DNA of 33,243 bases, taken from positions 1 to 33,243 of the forward strand of contig JAYEJA010000161.1 in the NCBI GenBank assembly GCA_034660395.1, written 5' to 3'. Positions 1-7,887 of the stretch are shown here, piece by piece; position 1 is the first letter of the stretch, and the number at the start of each line of letters is the position of its first letter. Under the pieces are notes generated by a model, which saw only the letters and a program-made list of their open reading frames with translations, did not search any database and was not told the DNA's origin. The translations under genes were made by a program, and so were the position numbers. This DNA is from JAQVEM01 sp034660395. GTDB taxonomy: Bacteria > Actinomycetota > Humimicrobiia > Humimicrobiales > Humimicrobiaceae.

Positions 1-78
1 ATTTAAAAGTTAAAACTGCACTAAGTATTTCAGATATAATTTAGATCCAAATAGAAATAATAAGAAAGGATCTAGATT

Positions 79-1275
79 ATGGCAAAACAGCTGCACAAAA
101 GATTTACTACTAACCAGATAATAGCATTGCTGAAAAAACATGAAGCAAAGGAAATAGAGTTATCCTATATCCTAAATATTTTAGGTATTTCCAGAAGAAG
201 GTTTTTTGATATATTAAAAAGCTACAAAGAAGACAAAGATAACTTTTCGATTGATTATAAAAGAAATAACTCTAATAACAAAATAGACAAAGATATTGAA
301 AAAAATATGCTTGCTGAACTGAAGATAGAAAAGGATCTTATTGAGGCAGAAGATAATACCATAAGAGGCTATAACTACAGCTATATAAAGGATAGACTGG
401 AAAAAAAATACAAAAATGAGGTATCTCTGCCCACCATAATTGACAGGGCCAAAAAAGGCGGGTTCTATATAAACAGGCCAAAGAGCAAAGCGCATGACCG
501 GGAAGTGGTAACAAATTATGCCGGAGAGCTCGTCCAGCATGACTCGTCCCATCATAAGTGGAGTCCCTATGCTGATAAGAAATGGTATCTTATTACCTCC
601 ATAGATGACTGCAGCAGATACCTTCTATACTATAACCTGGTAGAATGTGAGACATCATGGGCTCATATCATGTCGCTGGAAGATGTAGCGGTACTCTATG
701 GTCTGGCCTATTCTTACTATTTTGACTGCCATTCTATCTTCAGGTTTGTACAGGGAAGAGACAGCTTATGGAGAAAACACTATAAGGTTACAGAAGATGT
801 AGATCCCCAGGTTAAAAAGATACTTTTAGAGCTTGGTATAAAAGTAAGATATGCACTGTCTCCACAGGCAAAAGGCAAAATTGAGAGGCCATACAGGTGG
901 CTCCAGGACAGGATTGCAAGGACCTGTGCAAGGGAAGGAGTGAGCCAGATATCTGATGGCATAAAAATACTTAAGGCTGAAGCGGACAGATACAACTACC
1001 ATCAGGTACATTCTGTTACCGGTGAAGTTCCTTATTGCAGGCTTAAAAGGCTAATAGACGAGGGCAAGTCTTTGTTCAGAGAATTTGTATTGCCAGAACC
1101 ATATAAATCTACAAAAGATGTATTTGCCTTAAGGGATGAAAGGACTGTAAATCCATACAGAAAGATATCCTTTAACAAATTAATATTTCCTGTATCAGGA
1201 GCTCCTATAAGGGAGAAGGTTAACCTTAGGATTGTACCGGATATGAGATCTGGGATGGCTGAGATAAGAATGTGA
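79..1275 (+). CDS. DDE (integrase-core) transposase
   Basis: This 398-residue protein has an N-terminal helix-turn-helix region (about 10-50), a charged linker, and a retroviral-integrase-like core. The probable catalytic acids are D155 (QHDSSHH), D216 (YFDCHS) and E269 (KGKIERPYRW). The KxKIERxxRWLQDR block is typical of rve-type transposases. The architecture resembles the IS481/ISNCY groups; I cannot assign a family by eye. There is no IstB-like helper gene downstream, which argues against a complete IS21 element even though IS21 also has repeated ends. The start follows AAGAAAGGA with good spacing. The frame is intact and all three acids are present, so the element could be active. Confidence 0.9.
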   Translation: MAKQLHKRFTTNQIIALLKKHEAKEIELSYILNILGISRRRFFDILKSYKEDKDNFSIDYKRNNSNNKIDKDIEKNMLAELKIEKDLIEAEDNTIRGYNYSYIKDRLEKKYKNEVSLPTIIDRAKKGGFYINRPKSKAHDREVVTNYAGELVQHDSSHHKWSPYADKKWYLITSIDDCSRYLLYYNLVECETSWAHIMSLEDVAVLYGLAYSYYFDCHSIFRFVQGRDSLWRKHYKVTEDVDPQVKKILLELGIKVRYALSPQAKGKIERPYRWLQDRIARTCAREGVSQISDGIKILKAEADRYNYHQVHSVTGEVPYCRLKRLIDEGKSLFREFVLPEPYKSTKDVFALRDERTVNPYRKISFNKLIFPVSGAPIREKVNLRIVPDMRSGMAEIRM

Positions 1276-1367
1276 TACAAAGATAGTTTAATTGGAATCC
1301 AGAATGCAAAAAATGAGGATATCAATCTGCCGAATTTTAAATAAAAATACCGGTTTATTTCTGTTGT

Positions 1368-1412
1368 AGTTAAAAGTGCACTTTTAACTTTTAAATAGTG
1401 CACTTTTAACTT
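1368..1412. repeat. Right-end tandem repeats and palindrome of the IS
   Basis: Two copies of AGTGCACTTTTAACTT (1375-1390 and 1397-1412) are separated by TTAAAT. The first copy is the right half of a perfect 22-bp palindrome at 1368-1389 centred on GTGCAC. The same motif, inverted and with one mismatch, occupies 5-22 at the other end of the element. Confidence 0.8.
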
Positions 1413-1478
1413 TTTCCTAACACTATATTATATATATTCTATTTAGAACGGATATAAATTGAGATATATATTGTCTTT

Positions 1479-2111
1479 TTATTTTTTCTTTATTTTTTTT
1501 CTAAAAACCTTTTTGTACACACCAAAAGGAGATATTATTTCACGGCAAACCAGTGTAAGAAGAATTGAAAAAATTATGGCAGCGGTTGAATTTAAAAACA
1601 TTATGAGGTAGAAAGAAACCGAACCGCATAAAGCTGCCAGTGCATAATTTGAACCCTTCCTGAAGGCAAAAGGTATACTCCCCATGACGACATCTCTTAT
1701 TATCCCGCCTCCGAAACCTGTCAGCATACCCATAAGGGCTGAAGCAAGAAAAGAAATCAGTGTGAAGCCGTTGGAATTGAAAAGGTGCTTGTATGCTACA
1801 GAAACCCCGATTATGGCGAATGCTGAAAGTCCTATGGAATCTATAAATCTAAAAAAAGAGTACCATTTCTTAAAAACTGTGGGAATAAAGTAGGTTAAAA
1901 TGCTGGCAGCGATTGCAATAATCAGATAGTTGTGGTCCGTGAGGTAAAATAAAGGAGTTCTTCCAATTATTAAATCTCTTACTGTCCCTCCGCCTACGGC
2001 AGTAATCGTGCCTAGGAAAATAGCTCCGAATAGATGGAGATCATGTGTCTTTGCTTTTAATGCACCGGTTACTGCAAAAGCGAAAGTTCCTATGAGATCT
2101 AGAATATACAT
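1479..2111 (-). CDS. TRIC-like/UPF0126 membrane protein (YvgT/YicG family)
   Basis: The 210-residue protein has about seven hydrophobic segments arranged as two homologous halves. Each half carries the family signature GGGxxRD: GGG40-42 with RD45-46, and GGG134-136 with RD139-140. These mark the UPF0126 duplication now linked to prokaryotic TRIC cation channels, in which the glycine-rich segments line the pore. It should act as a trimeric channel in the cytoplasmic membrane; the ion is unknown. Length is normal for the family. It ends in a lysine-rich tail. No strong Shine-Dalgarno motif precedes the ATG. It is a single gene between the IS and the TetR/ABC operon and is transcribed away from the latter. 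Confidence 0.85.
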   Translation of the reverse strand: MYILDLIGTFAFAVTGALKAKTHDLHLFGAIFLGTITAVGGGTVRDLIIGRTPLFYLTDHNYLIIAIAASILTYFIPTVFKKWYSFFRFIDSIGLSAFAIIGVSVAYKHLFNSNGFTLISFLASALMGMLTGFGGGIIRDVVMGSIPFAFRKGSNYALAALCGSVSFYLIMFLNSTAAIIFSILLTLVCREIISPFGVYKKVFRKKIKKK

Positions 2112-2289
2112 ATAAAATTACAATTGCTTAAATTAATTTTTGGCAATGAGATATTATTAATATATTATAAAAAGGGGAGTAATTATAAAAGCTTTTTTTA
2201 AAATAAATTGGTTTTAAATAGAGGTATGAATTAAATTTGTTAGTTTCTTGTATTTAACCAAAGAGTTTATTTAAATCACAGGGAAGGGC

Positions 2290-2371
2290 TTGACAATACC
2301 TCTAAATAGTAATAGTGTATGACCATAAAGTCATATGACCATAAAGTCATATGACATAAAAGAGGTGTCAT
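2290..2371 (+). promoter_or_regulatory. Promoter and tandem operator of the TetR/ABC operon
   Basis: A perfect -35 box TTGACA (2290-2295) is followed after 17 bp by a poor -10 candidate (TAGTGT, 2313-2318). Immediately downstream is a 16-bp unit, ATGACCATAAAGTCAT, repeated exactly at 2319-2334 and 2335-2350. A further ATGAC/GTCAT pair lies at 2351-2355 and 2367-2371 and straddles the AGAGG Shine-Dalgarno. The unit junctions create the 10-bp palindrome GTCATATGAC at 2330-2339 and 2346-2355. The position between promoter and start codon suggests the operator of the TetR protein encoded next; autoregulation is inferred. Confidence 0.7.
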
Positions 2372-3034
2372 ATGCCTAAAGAAACATTTAAAAATCTCCC
2401 CGATAAGAAAAGGCAGCTGATTGAAAAAGAAGCAATCCACGAATTTGCTGTCTCCGGCTATGATAAGGCCAGTATAAGCAGGATTGTTGATAAATGCAGG
2501 ATAGCAAAGGGAAGTTTTTATCAATATTTTGATGGTAAAAAAGATTTATTTTTATATCTTGTAAAAAGAATTGGTGAAAAAAAATTAAAATTCTTGACAC
2601 CTGTTTTAAAGAACCAGCAACAGTATGACTTTTATACGCTTAACAGGGAATTATTTACAGAAGGACTTAAATTTGCGGCAGAGAATCCTGAATTGACGAT
2701 TATGGGGAACTGGTTGTTTAAAAACAGTTCACACCCGATTTACAATGAAGTTATGGGCGTAGGATTAAGAAATGCACAGGATGTCTATGGGAAACTTTTA
2801 AAAAATGCAATTTCAAGAGGCGAGGTCAGGGATAATATTGACCTTGACTTTGCGAGTCACATGATTTCTTCTATGAATGTAAGCGTAATAGAATACTACT
2901 TTAATAATATAAAAAGGGAAAAAGGCAGGATGTTGAAGCTTGATGAAGGTATAATTGAGATAGTGGATTTGCTTATAGATTTTATAAAAAATGGTATCGG
3001 GACACATGGGAAGGGAGATAATGAAAATGATTAA
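2372..3034 (+). CDS. TetR/AcrR-family transcriptional regulator
   Basis: The 220-residue protein has an N-terminal TetR DNA-binding domain (about 12-60) with the helix-turn-helix ending KGSFYQYFDGKKDLF, which is characteristic of the family. The C-terminal ligand-binding part is divergent, as usual. The AGAGG Shine-Dalgarno at 2361-2365 supports the ATG. Its end overlaps the start of the ABC ATPase gene, so translation is probably coupled. With the tandem palindromic operator just upstream, the likely role is repression of its own operon, released by a compound exported by the adjacent ABC transporter. The ligand is unknown. Confidence 0.93.
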   Translation: MPKETFKNLPDKKRQLIEKEAIHEFAVSGYDKASISRIVDKCRIAKGSFYQYFDGKKDLFLYLVKRIGEKKLKFLTPVLKNQQQYDFYTLNRELFTEGLKFAAENPELTIMGNWLFKNSSHPIYNEVMGVGLRNAQDVYGKLLKNAISRGEVRDNIDLDFASHMISSMNVSVIEYYFNNIKREKGRMLKLDEGIIEIVDLLIDFIKNGIGTHGKGDNEND

Positions 3035-3881
3035 AGTAGAGGGTCTTTATCATTCTTATACCAGAGATGAAAATTACGCACTAAAAGATGTAAATTTCAA
3101 GGTAGGAAAAGGCGAGATTTTTGGTTTTCTCGGACCGTCGGGCGCAGGAAAATCAACGACACAGGGGATACTGACCGGTCTTATTCAGCTCCAGAAAGGT
3201 AATGTAACTGTTGCCGGTTATGACATTAGAAAGATTAAAAGAAAGATGTTTAATAAAATAGGTATGTCTTTTGAGCAGTCAAATGTTTACAGTAAAATGA
3301 CAGCGCTGGAGAACCTGCTTTTTTTTAGCAAGCTGTTCGACGTTAAGACACGTGACCCCCTGGAATTAATTAAATTAGTAGGGCTGGACGGTAAGGAGAA
3401 TATAAGGACAGGCGAGTTTTCAAAGGGAATGAAACACCGTCTTACATTTGCAAGGTCTATGATTAACAATCCGAGCATGTGGTTCCTTGATGAGCCCACT
3501 ACCGGACTCGACCCTGCTATAGCTGCAGGTATTAAGGATATAATAAAAGAGCATAATAGCAGAGGCGTGACAATATTTCTAACCACCCATAATATGTTTA
3601 TTGCCGATGAATTATGCGACCGTGTAGGGTTTATTGTGGATGGAGAGATAAAGCTGATAGATTCACCTAAGAATCTAAAGCTTAAATACGGAAAGAAACT
3701 TGTGGAGGTAGAATATGCTGCAGACGGTAATGTGGAAAAACAAACTTTTTCAACTATAATCCAGAAGGAAAAAGATACCTTAAATAAGATCATATCGGAA
3801 AGCGAAATCCTTACAATGCACACCAAGGAAGCGACACTTGAGGAAATCTTTATAAAAGTCACCGGAAGGGGGCTTGTCTGA
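3021..3881 (+). CDS. ABC transporter ATP-binding protein (ABC-2 exporter type)
   Basis: This is the ATPase subunit of an exporter, 286 residues from the chosen start. Walker A is GPSGAGKST (38-46), the Q-loop Gln lies in FEQSNVYS (Q86), Walker B is MWFLDEP (153-159) and the switch His is H190. The signature motif is FSKGM (133-137) instead of LSGGQ, a degeneration common in BcrA/NatA-like exporters. The frame stays open back to an ATG at 2991. The AAGGGAG at 3011-3017 instead points to ATG 3021 or 3027, overlapping the TetR stop. It should pair with the two following permeases. Confidence 0.92.
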   Translation: MKMIKVEGLYHSYTRDENYALKDVNFKVGKGEIFGFLGPSGAGKSTTQGILTGLIQLQKGNVTVAGYDIRKIKRKMFNKIGMSFEQSNVYSKMTALENLLFFSKLFDVKTRDPLELIKLVGLDGKENIRTGEFSKGMKHRLTFARSMINNPSMWFLDEPTTGLDPAIAAGIKDIIKEHNSRGVTIFLTTHNMFIADELCDRVGFIVDGEIKLIDSPKNLKLKYGKKLVEVEYAADGNVEKQTFSTIIQKEKDTLNKIISESEILTMHTKEATLEEIFIKVTGRGLV

Positions 3882-3882
3882 T

Positions 3883-4992
3883 ATGAAACTTTTAAGCAGC
3901 TTTAAAAAAGAACTTATTCTTGTCTCAAGGAGCTTTTACTTTTATGTTGAACTTGGATTTGCCCTGGTAATTCTTGCGGTTTTATTGTTGGCTGTGCCGG
4001 AAAATTTTAGTACTACTGCCACACAGTATCTTTATCTTGACCTGCCGCAGGCAGCAAAAGAAATGTATGTGGATACCGTACTGGAAAGTGAGCCCGGGAT
4101 AGAATCGGAGATGGTCGAGATAGAAGCTGATGGCAAGATGTATGATGCGCAGCTTATTACAACTGATGAGGAAGAGATATATATCGTAGATAGCGAGGAA
4201 GCAGTAAGAAAACTTGCATACGATAAGCAGAACCCTGGTGCGGTGGTAGGACTGGATGATAATAACCAGCTTAATTTTAAATATTATCTGCAGGGTTACG
4301 AGTCAACGCGTTTAAAAAATCTAATATCGATAATGTTTAACAAGGATATAGGTATGCTGGAAGAGCAAATCGGCAGCCAGGAAGTCCGCTATCTGACTAC
4401 AGGTTTCGAGCCTGTAAGTGATAGGGAAAACACAATTCCTCCCATAATTTCATTTAGCAGCGGTCTTATGGGGATGTTTATCCTGGCTTCTTATATATTC
4501 CTGGATAAAAAGGAAGAGGTAATAAAGGCCTATGCAGTAACAGCATCTTCCGTATGGCAGTATCTTATGAGTAAGATTTTTGTAGTTTCGCTTACTTCTG
4601 TAATCTCCGGACTAATTATTACCATGCCTGTTATGGGGTTCAGGATAAACTACGGGCTGGTGCTCCTGCTGCTGCTCACAACCGGATTCTTTTCATCTTC
4701 ACTGGGTTTGCTTATATCAAGCTTTTACAATGATTTGATGAAGGCTTTCGGGGTTATTTATCTGCTGATGATACTGTTTATGGTTCCGGCAATAGCTTAT
4801 TTTATACCCGGATGGGATCCATTCTGGATAAAACTAATACCGACGTATCCATTAATGCAGGGATTCAAGGAAATTATTTTATCCAGTGGTAATATAGCAT
4901 ATCCGTTGTATGCAAGTGCCGGGTTCCTGGCTGGCGGGATAGTACTATTTGCTGTCACCAATATTAGATTCAAAAAAACACTGAGTGTGTAA
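3883..4992 (+). CDS. ABC-2 type transporter permease
   Basis: This membrane subunit has 369 residues. A first transmembrane helix (about 20-38) is followed by a long polar, acidic extracytoplasmic domain (about 45-185) and then about five helices, the normal ABC-2 topology. The frame is open from a TTG at 3874, but GGAAGGGGG at 3864-3872 is too close to that codon and is well placed for ATG 3883, one base after the ATPase stop. The next gene begins 12 bp after its end. It probably forms a heterodimeric channel with the second permease; the substrate is unknown. Confidence 0.88.
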   Translation: MKLLSSFKKELILVSRSFYFYVELGFALVILAVLLLAVPENFSTTATQYLYLDLPQAAKEMYVDTVLESEPGIESEMVEIEADGKMYDAQLITTDEEEIYIVDSEEAVRKLAYDKQNPGAVVGLDDNNQLNFKYYLQGYESTRLKNLISIMFNKDIGMLEEQIGSQEVRYLTTGFEPVSDRENTIPPIISFSSGLMGMFILASYIFLDKKEEVIKAYAVTASSVWQYLMSKIFVVSLTSVISGLIITMPVMGFRINYGLVLLLLLTTGFFSSSLGLLISSFYNDLMKAFGVIYLLMILFMVPAIAYFIPGWDPFWIKLIPTYPLMQGFKEIILSSGNIAYPLYASAGFLAGGIVLFAVTNIRFKKTLSV

Positions 4993-5004
4993 GGAGGAGC
5001 AGGG

Positions 5005-6006
5005 ATGTTAAAAAGAATATTAAATATTTTTGCAAGGGACCTTAAAATAAATTCACGCGAATTCATAACGCTGTATATGATGATTATCCCCCTGGTTATG
5101 GCTGTGGGAATCAATTTTATATCACCCGGTATCAATGATACTACTGTAAATTTAGCCCTGGTAGAAGATGAGAACCCGGGACAGGCAGACTACTTTGATG
5201 ACTTTGCCCATATTGAACTGTTTGAGGACCGGCAGGAGGTTGAAGATAGAGTAATGGCCAGGGATGATGTAGTCGGAGTACTTCCGGAGGGCGGTGGCTA
5301 TTATATTCTGGCACAGGGCAATGAGCTTGAATCCATCGTGGAATATGCAAAGCTTTTAAATGTACTTTATGAATCAGACGTACAGCTGGAAGATGCACGC
5401 TCCGAGATAATTGAATTTGGCAGGACAGTTCCGCCTTTAAAAAAGCGGCTTGTAAATATGCTTCTTCTTTTAATTTCCATGCTGGCAGGGATGCTCATTG
5501 CCATGAATATACTTGAAGAAAAAATGGATAAAACTGTCAGCGCGATAAACGTAACACCTGCTTCACGCAGTGCATTCATACTGGGCAAAGGTTTTACAGG
5601 CATGTTTATTGCAGTGGTTTCATCAATTGCATGTATCTTAATAACGGGCTTTTATGACATAAATATAGGGCAGGCAGCACTGGTTATCTTTTCAACGACC
5701 ATATTGAGCTTGATTATCGGGTTTCTGCAGGGATTAAACAGCAATGACATAATGGAAGCAGCAGGCAGTGTAAAACTTCTGTTTTTGCCACTGGGAGGGT
5801 CTGTTGCAGGATATGAATTCGTTGCGGAAAAATGGCAGGCATTTTTCTGGTGGTCACCATTTTACTGGGCATACAAAGCAAATGATAATATTCTTTCAAA
5901 GAGTGGTACGTGGCCGCAATTATTACTTTATATAGGTATTATACTGGTTATATGCGGTGTGGTTTATGCTTTACTTGCGCCCAGGATAGCAAGAAAGCTT
6001 CAGTAA
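5005..6006 (+). CDS. ABC-2 type transporter permease, second subunit
   Basis: The 333-residue protein has the same plan as the gene before it: one N-terminal helix (about 22-40), an acidic extracytoplasmic segment (about 45-135), and about five to six helices to the C-terminus. A strong AAGGAGGAG overlaps the preceding stop and fixes the ATG. It is shorter than its neighbour, and similarity between them is mainly in topology. Together with the ATPase it completes a three-gene exporter under the TetR promoter. Confidence 0.87.
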   Translation: MLKRILNIFARDLKINSREFITLYMMIIPLVMAVGINFISPGINDTTVNLALVEDENPGQADYFDDFAHIELFEDRQEVEDRVMARDDVVGVLPEGGGYYILAQGNELESIVEYAKLLNVLYESDVQLEDARSEIIEFGRTVPPLKKRLVNMLLLLISMLAGMLIAMNILEEKMDKTVSAINVTPASRSAFILGKGFTGMFIAVVSSIACILITGFYDINIGQAALVIFSTTILSLIIGFLQGLNSNDIMEAAGSVKLLFLPLGGSVAGYEFVAEKWQAFFWWSPFYWAYKANDNILSKSGTWPQLLLYIGIILVICGVVYALLAPRIARKLQ

Positions 6007-6052
6007 TATTTTTATAAATATAACGGAATTTTAGGAAAGGAGTTATTGAAAG

Positions 6053-6262
6053 ATGGGTTATACAATAGGAGGAATCGCATGCCTGGTTTATGCTGCATTT
6101 GTATACTATGTGGCAATTGGAAAACCGCCTTCAATAATTAAGATTATAAAGTGGAAGCTCAGTAAGAATATGAGCGATAAGGCGGCAGTAATATTATGTT
6201 ATATATTCGCAACAGTAGCACTTGCAGGGGGTATTGTTTTAATAATCCTGGGTAAACGTTAA
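6053..6262 (+). CDS. Small two-helix membrane protein
   Basis: The 69-residue protein has two hydrophobic helices (about 4-22 and 46-65) separated by a basic loop containing KIIKWKLSKN. A strong AGGAAAGGAG precedes the ATG, and the gene lies 47 bp after the second permease on the same strand, so it is very probably the last gene of the export operon. I do not recognise a family. By context it may be an accessory to the exporter or an immunity-like membrane peptide. Confidence 0.75.
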   Translation: MGYTIGGIACLVYAAFVYYVAIGKPPSIIKIIKWKLSKNMSDKAAVILCYIFATVALAGGIVLIILGKR

Positions 6263-6289
6263 GAAAAAGAATATGTAAGAATTATTTTA

Positions 6290-6736
6290 TTATTTCAATG
6301 CTATTACCCTTTTCCTGGATATAAGGGCTATACTTCCGATTATACCGGCCAGAAGGGCCAGGGGACATATAATAACGGCAAAAATAAAAAATACAGGTTC
6401 GTCACCGCCAGCCCAGAAATTTTCCCCGAATAGCAGTATGAAAAGTGCATATACTAGATTGTGAAGTACCGAACCTACCACCATGCCGATAGCCGATGCG
6501 CCCGTAAGGAGAAAAAATGATTTTGAAATCTTTGTATATCTTCCTTTTATAGCTAAAACGACAAGAGCTATGCCCAGCAGGGGCAATGCAAACGCAGAAG
6601 TAAAAAATAAAGCCCTGTTGAACAGGTCAAGCGAGTTCATCAAAAAAACATTCAATAAAACTAAGATAGAAAAAGCAACCGTTATCCAGAAAATTACCAG
6701 GGTTGAGATATAGATTTTATTTTTCTTATTATCCAT
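6290..6736 (-). CDS. Four-helix membrane protein, unknown function
   Basis: The 148-residue protein has four predicted transmembrane helices (about 10-33, 42-63, 73-98 and 112-140) with short polar loops. AAAGAGGT is well spaced before the ATG. It converges on the preceding operon, with only 27 bp between the stops, and no clear terminator hairpin is visible there. I do not recognise a conserved domain or catalytic residues. Confidence 0.75.
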   Translation of the reverse strand: MDNKKNKIYISTLVIFWITVAFSILVLLNVFLMNSLDLFNRALFFTSAFALPLLGIALVVLAIKGRYTKISKSFFLLTGASAIGMVVGSVLHNLVYALFILLFGENFWAGGDEPVFFIFAVIICPLALLAGIIGSIALISRKRVIALK

Positions 6737-6866
6737 TCATACCTCTTTAATTATTTTTATAATATTCAATTTAATAGACGATATTATTTAAAAAAAGATT
6801 TTATTTTAATTCCAGTTAAATCAGCAAATGATTAATAGATAATGTGGTTAATGCAACTGTATGGTA

Positions 6867-6890
6867 AAATATAAAAAAATTTTTATATTT
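6867..6890 (+). repeat. AT-only inverted repeat upstream of the hydrolase gene
   Basis: Perfect 11-base arms AAATATAAAAA and TTTTTATATTT are separated by AA, just before the TTAGGAG Shine-Dalgarno of the next gene. It could be an operator or a weak hairpin in the 5' leader. Because it is made only of A and T, chance is a real possibility. Confidence 0.4.
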
Positions 6891-6907
6891 TTAGGAGTAT
6901 TGAAATA

Positions 6908-7852
6908 ATGATAGCATTATATATTTTTATAGCATTATTGGCACTTGCTTGTATCTATTTTTTATTCTGCTATTTTCTTTCAGGCACAATAATTTATATT
7001 GACCGACAACCGGTTCCCAAAACCCCTTCAGACTACGGGCTTGTCTTTAAAGATGTAGAATTTGTATCTTCTGATGATGTCGTCTTGAAGGGATGGCTGA
7101 TACCTGGCTCTTTAGATAAATTGATTATAATGACGCATGTTGGAGGACTGACAAAATACGGCTCAACGACATCGTACAGAAGTTTTTCCAAACTATATAA
7201 TAAGGAAATAGAATTTATAAAAACTGCCGCGCACTTTCATAAAAAAGGTTACTGGGTTTTAATGTTTGATTTCAGGAATCATGGTGAGAGCGGCAGGAGC
7301 CCTAACGGTGGTAAAGCAGGCATTGGCCTTGAAGAATATAAAGATATAGTTGCTGCTATGAAATTTATTAAAAACCACGATGATTTAAGAGATTTTGATA
7401 TAGGTTTTGTAAGTTTTTGTATGGGTGCTAACTCTACAATTATCGGAATGGGTAAGGAGCAGTCTCTATTTGAAAAGGTTCGTTGCGTGGCAGCAGTTCA
7501 GCCAATATCTATGGAAGTTTTCGTTAGGAACTATTCTAAAAAGATATTTACGCCGCCTGTAGCAAAAATAATAGTTCCAATGGTGAAAAGATTCGTAAAC
7601 ATGCGCAGTGAACATCGTCTGGAAGATATGTCACCTTACCGTTATATAAGGGATATAAAGGTACCGATTATGTATGTTCAGGCGAGAAATGACCCCTGGA
7701 CGGAACTTTCAGATATCAGGAGTTTTTATGAAAATACTCCTGAGCCAAAGGAGTTTTATTGGATAGAGGATACAAGACACCGTTTTGAAAGCTATAGCTA
7801 TTTCCAGGATAAGCCCGATATAATTCTTGAATGGCTTGAGAAATGGATGTAA
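6908..7852 (+). CDS. Alpha/beta hydrolase, membrane-anchored, Cys nucleophile
   Basis: The 314-residue protein starts with a membrane anchor (about 1-25) and continues as an alpha/beta-hydrolase fold. The segment MFDFRNHGESG (119-129) is typical of the YqkD/BAAT-like hydrolases. The nucleophile elbow is SFCMG (169-173), so the usual Ser is replaced by Cys171. Acid and base candidates are D262 (ARNDPW) and H291 (DTRHRF). Cys nucleophiles are known in dienelactone-hydrolase relatives, so it may still be catalytic with an altered preference. AGGAG lies upstream of the ATG. The gene stands alone and converges on the MFS gene. The substrate is unknown. Confidence 0.85.
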   Translation: MIALYIFIALLALACIYFLFCYFLSGTIIYIDRQPVPKTPSDYGLVFKDVEFVSSDDVVLKGWLIPGSLDKLIIMTHVGGLTKYGSTTSYRSFSKLYNKEIEFIKTAAHFHKKGYWVLMFDFRNHGESGRSPNGGKAGIGLEEYKDIVAAMKFIKNHDDLRDFDIGFVSFCMGANSTIIGMGKEQSLFEKVRCVAAVQPISMEVFVRNYSKKIFTPPVAKIIVPMVKRFVNMRSEHRLEDMSPYRYIRDIKVPIMYVQARNDPWTELSDIRSFYENTPEPKEFYWIEDTRHRFESYSYFQDKPDIILEWLEKWM

Positions 7853-7887
7853 AGCATAGTAGGATTTTTAGATAAAAAATTTCTCTG

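Larger units (their letters stand above)
1..1416 (+). mobile_element. Insertion sequence with tandem terminal repeats
   Basis: One transposase gene is bracketed by inverted repeats. The right end holds two direct copies of AGTGCACTTTTAACTT, at 1375-1390 and 1397-1412, with a 22-bp period. The left end (5-22, AAAAGTTAAAACTGCACT) matches the reverse complement of these copies at 17 of 18 positions. The first four bases of the window, ATTT, equal the spacer between the two right-end copies, so an outer left copy probably lies immediately upstream of base 1. The inner right copy sits in a perfect 22-bp palindrome at 1368-1389. Tandem end repeats look like transposase binding sites. The exact outer boundary and any target duplication cannot be seen. 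Confidence 0.75.

Noticed and set aside
1..1416. IS21-type element
   Set aside because: Repeated ends are IS21-like, but no IstB ATPase gene follows the transposase.
2319..2350. Short CRISPR-like repeat pair
   Set aside because: Two abutting 16-bp units without spacers, located between a promoter and a TetR start, are an operator rather than a CRISPR.
5141..5603. Overlapping antisense frames inside the permease gene
   Set aside because: They are shadows of the second permease without ribosome-binding sites or recognisable domains.
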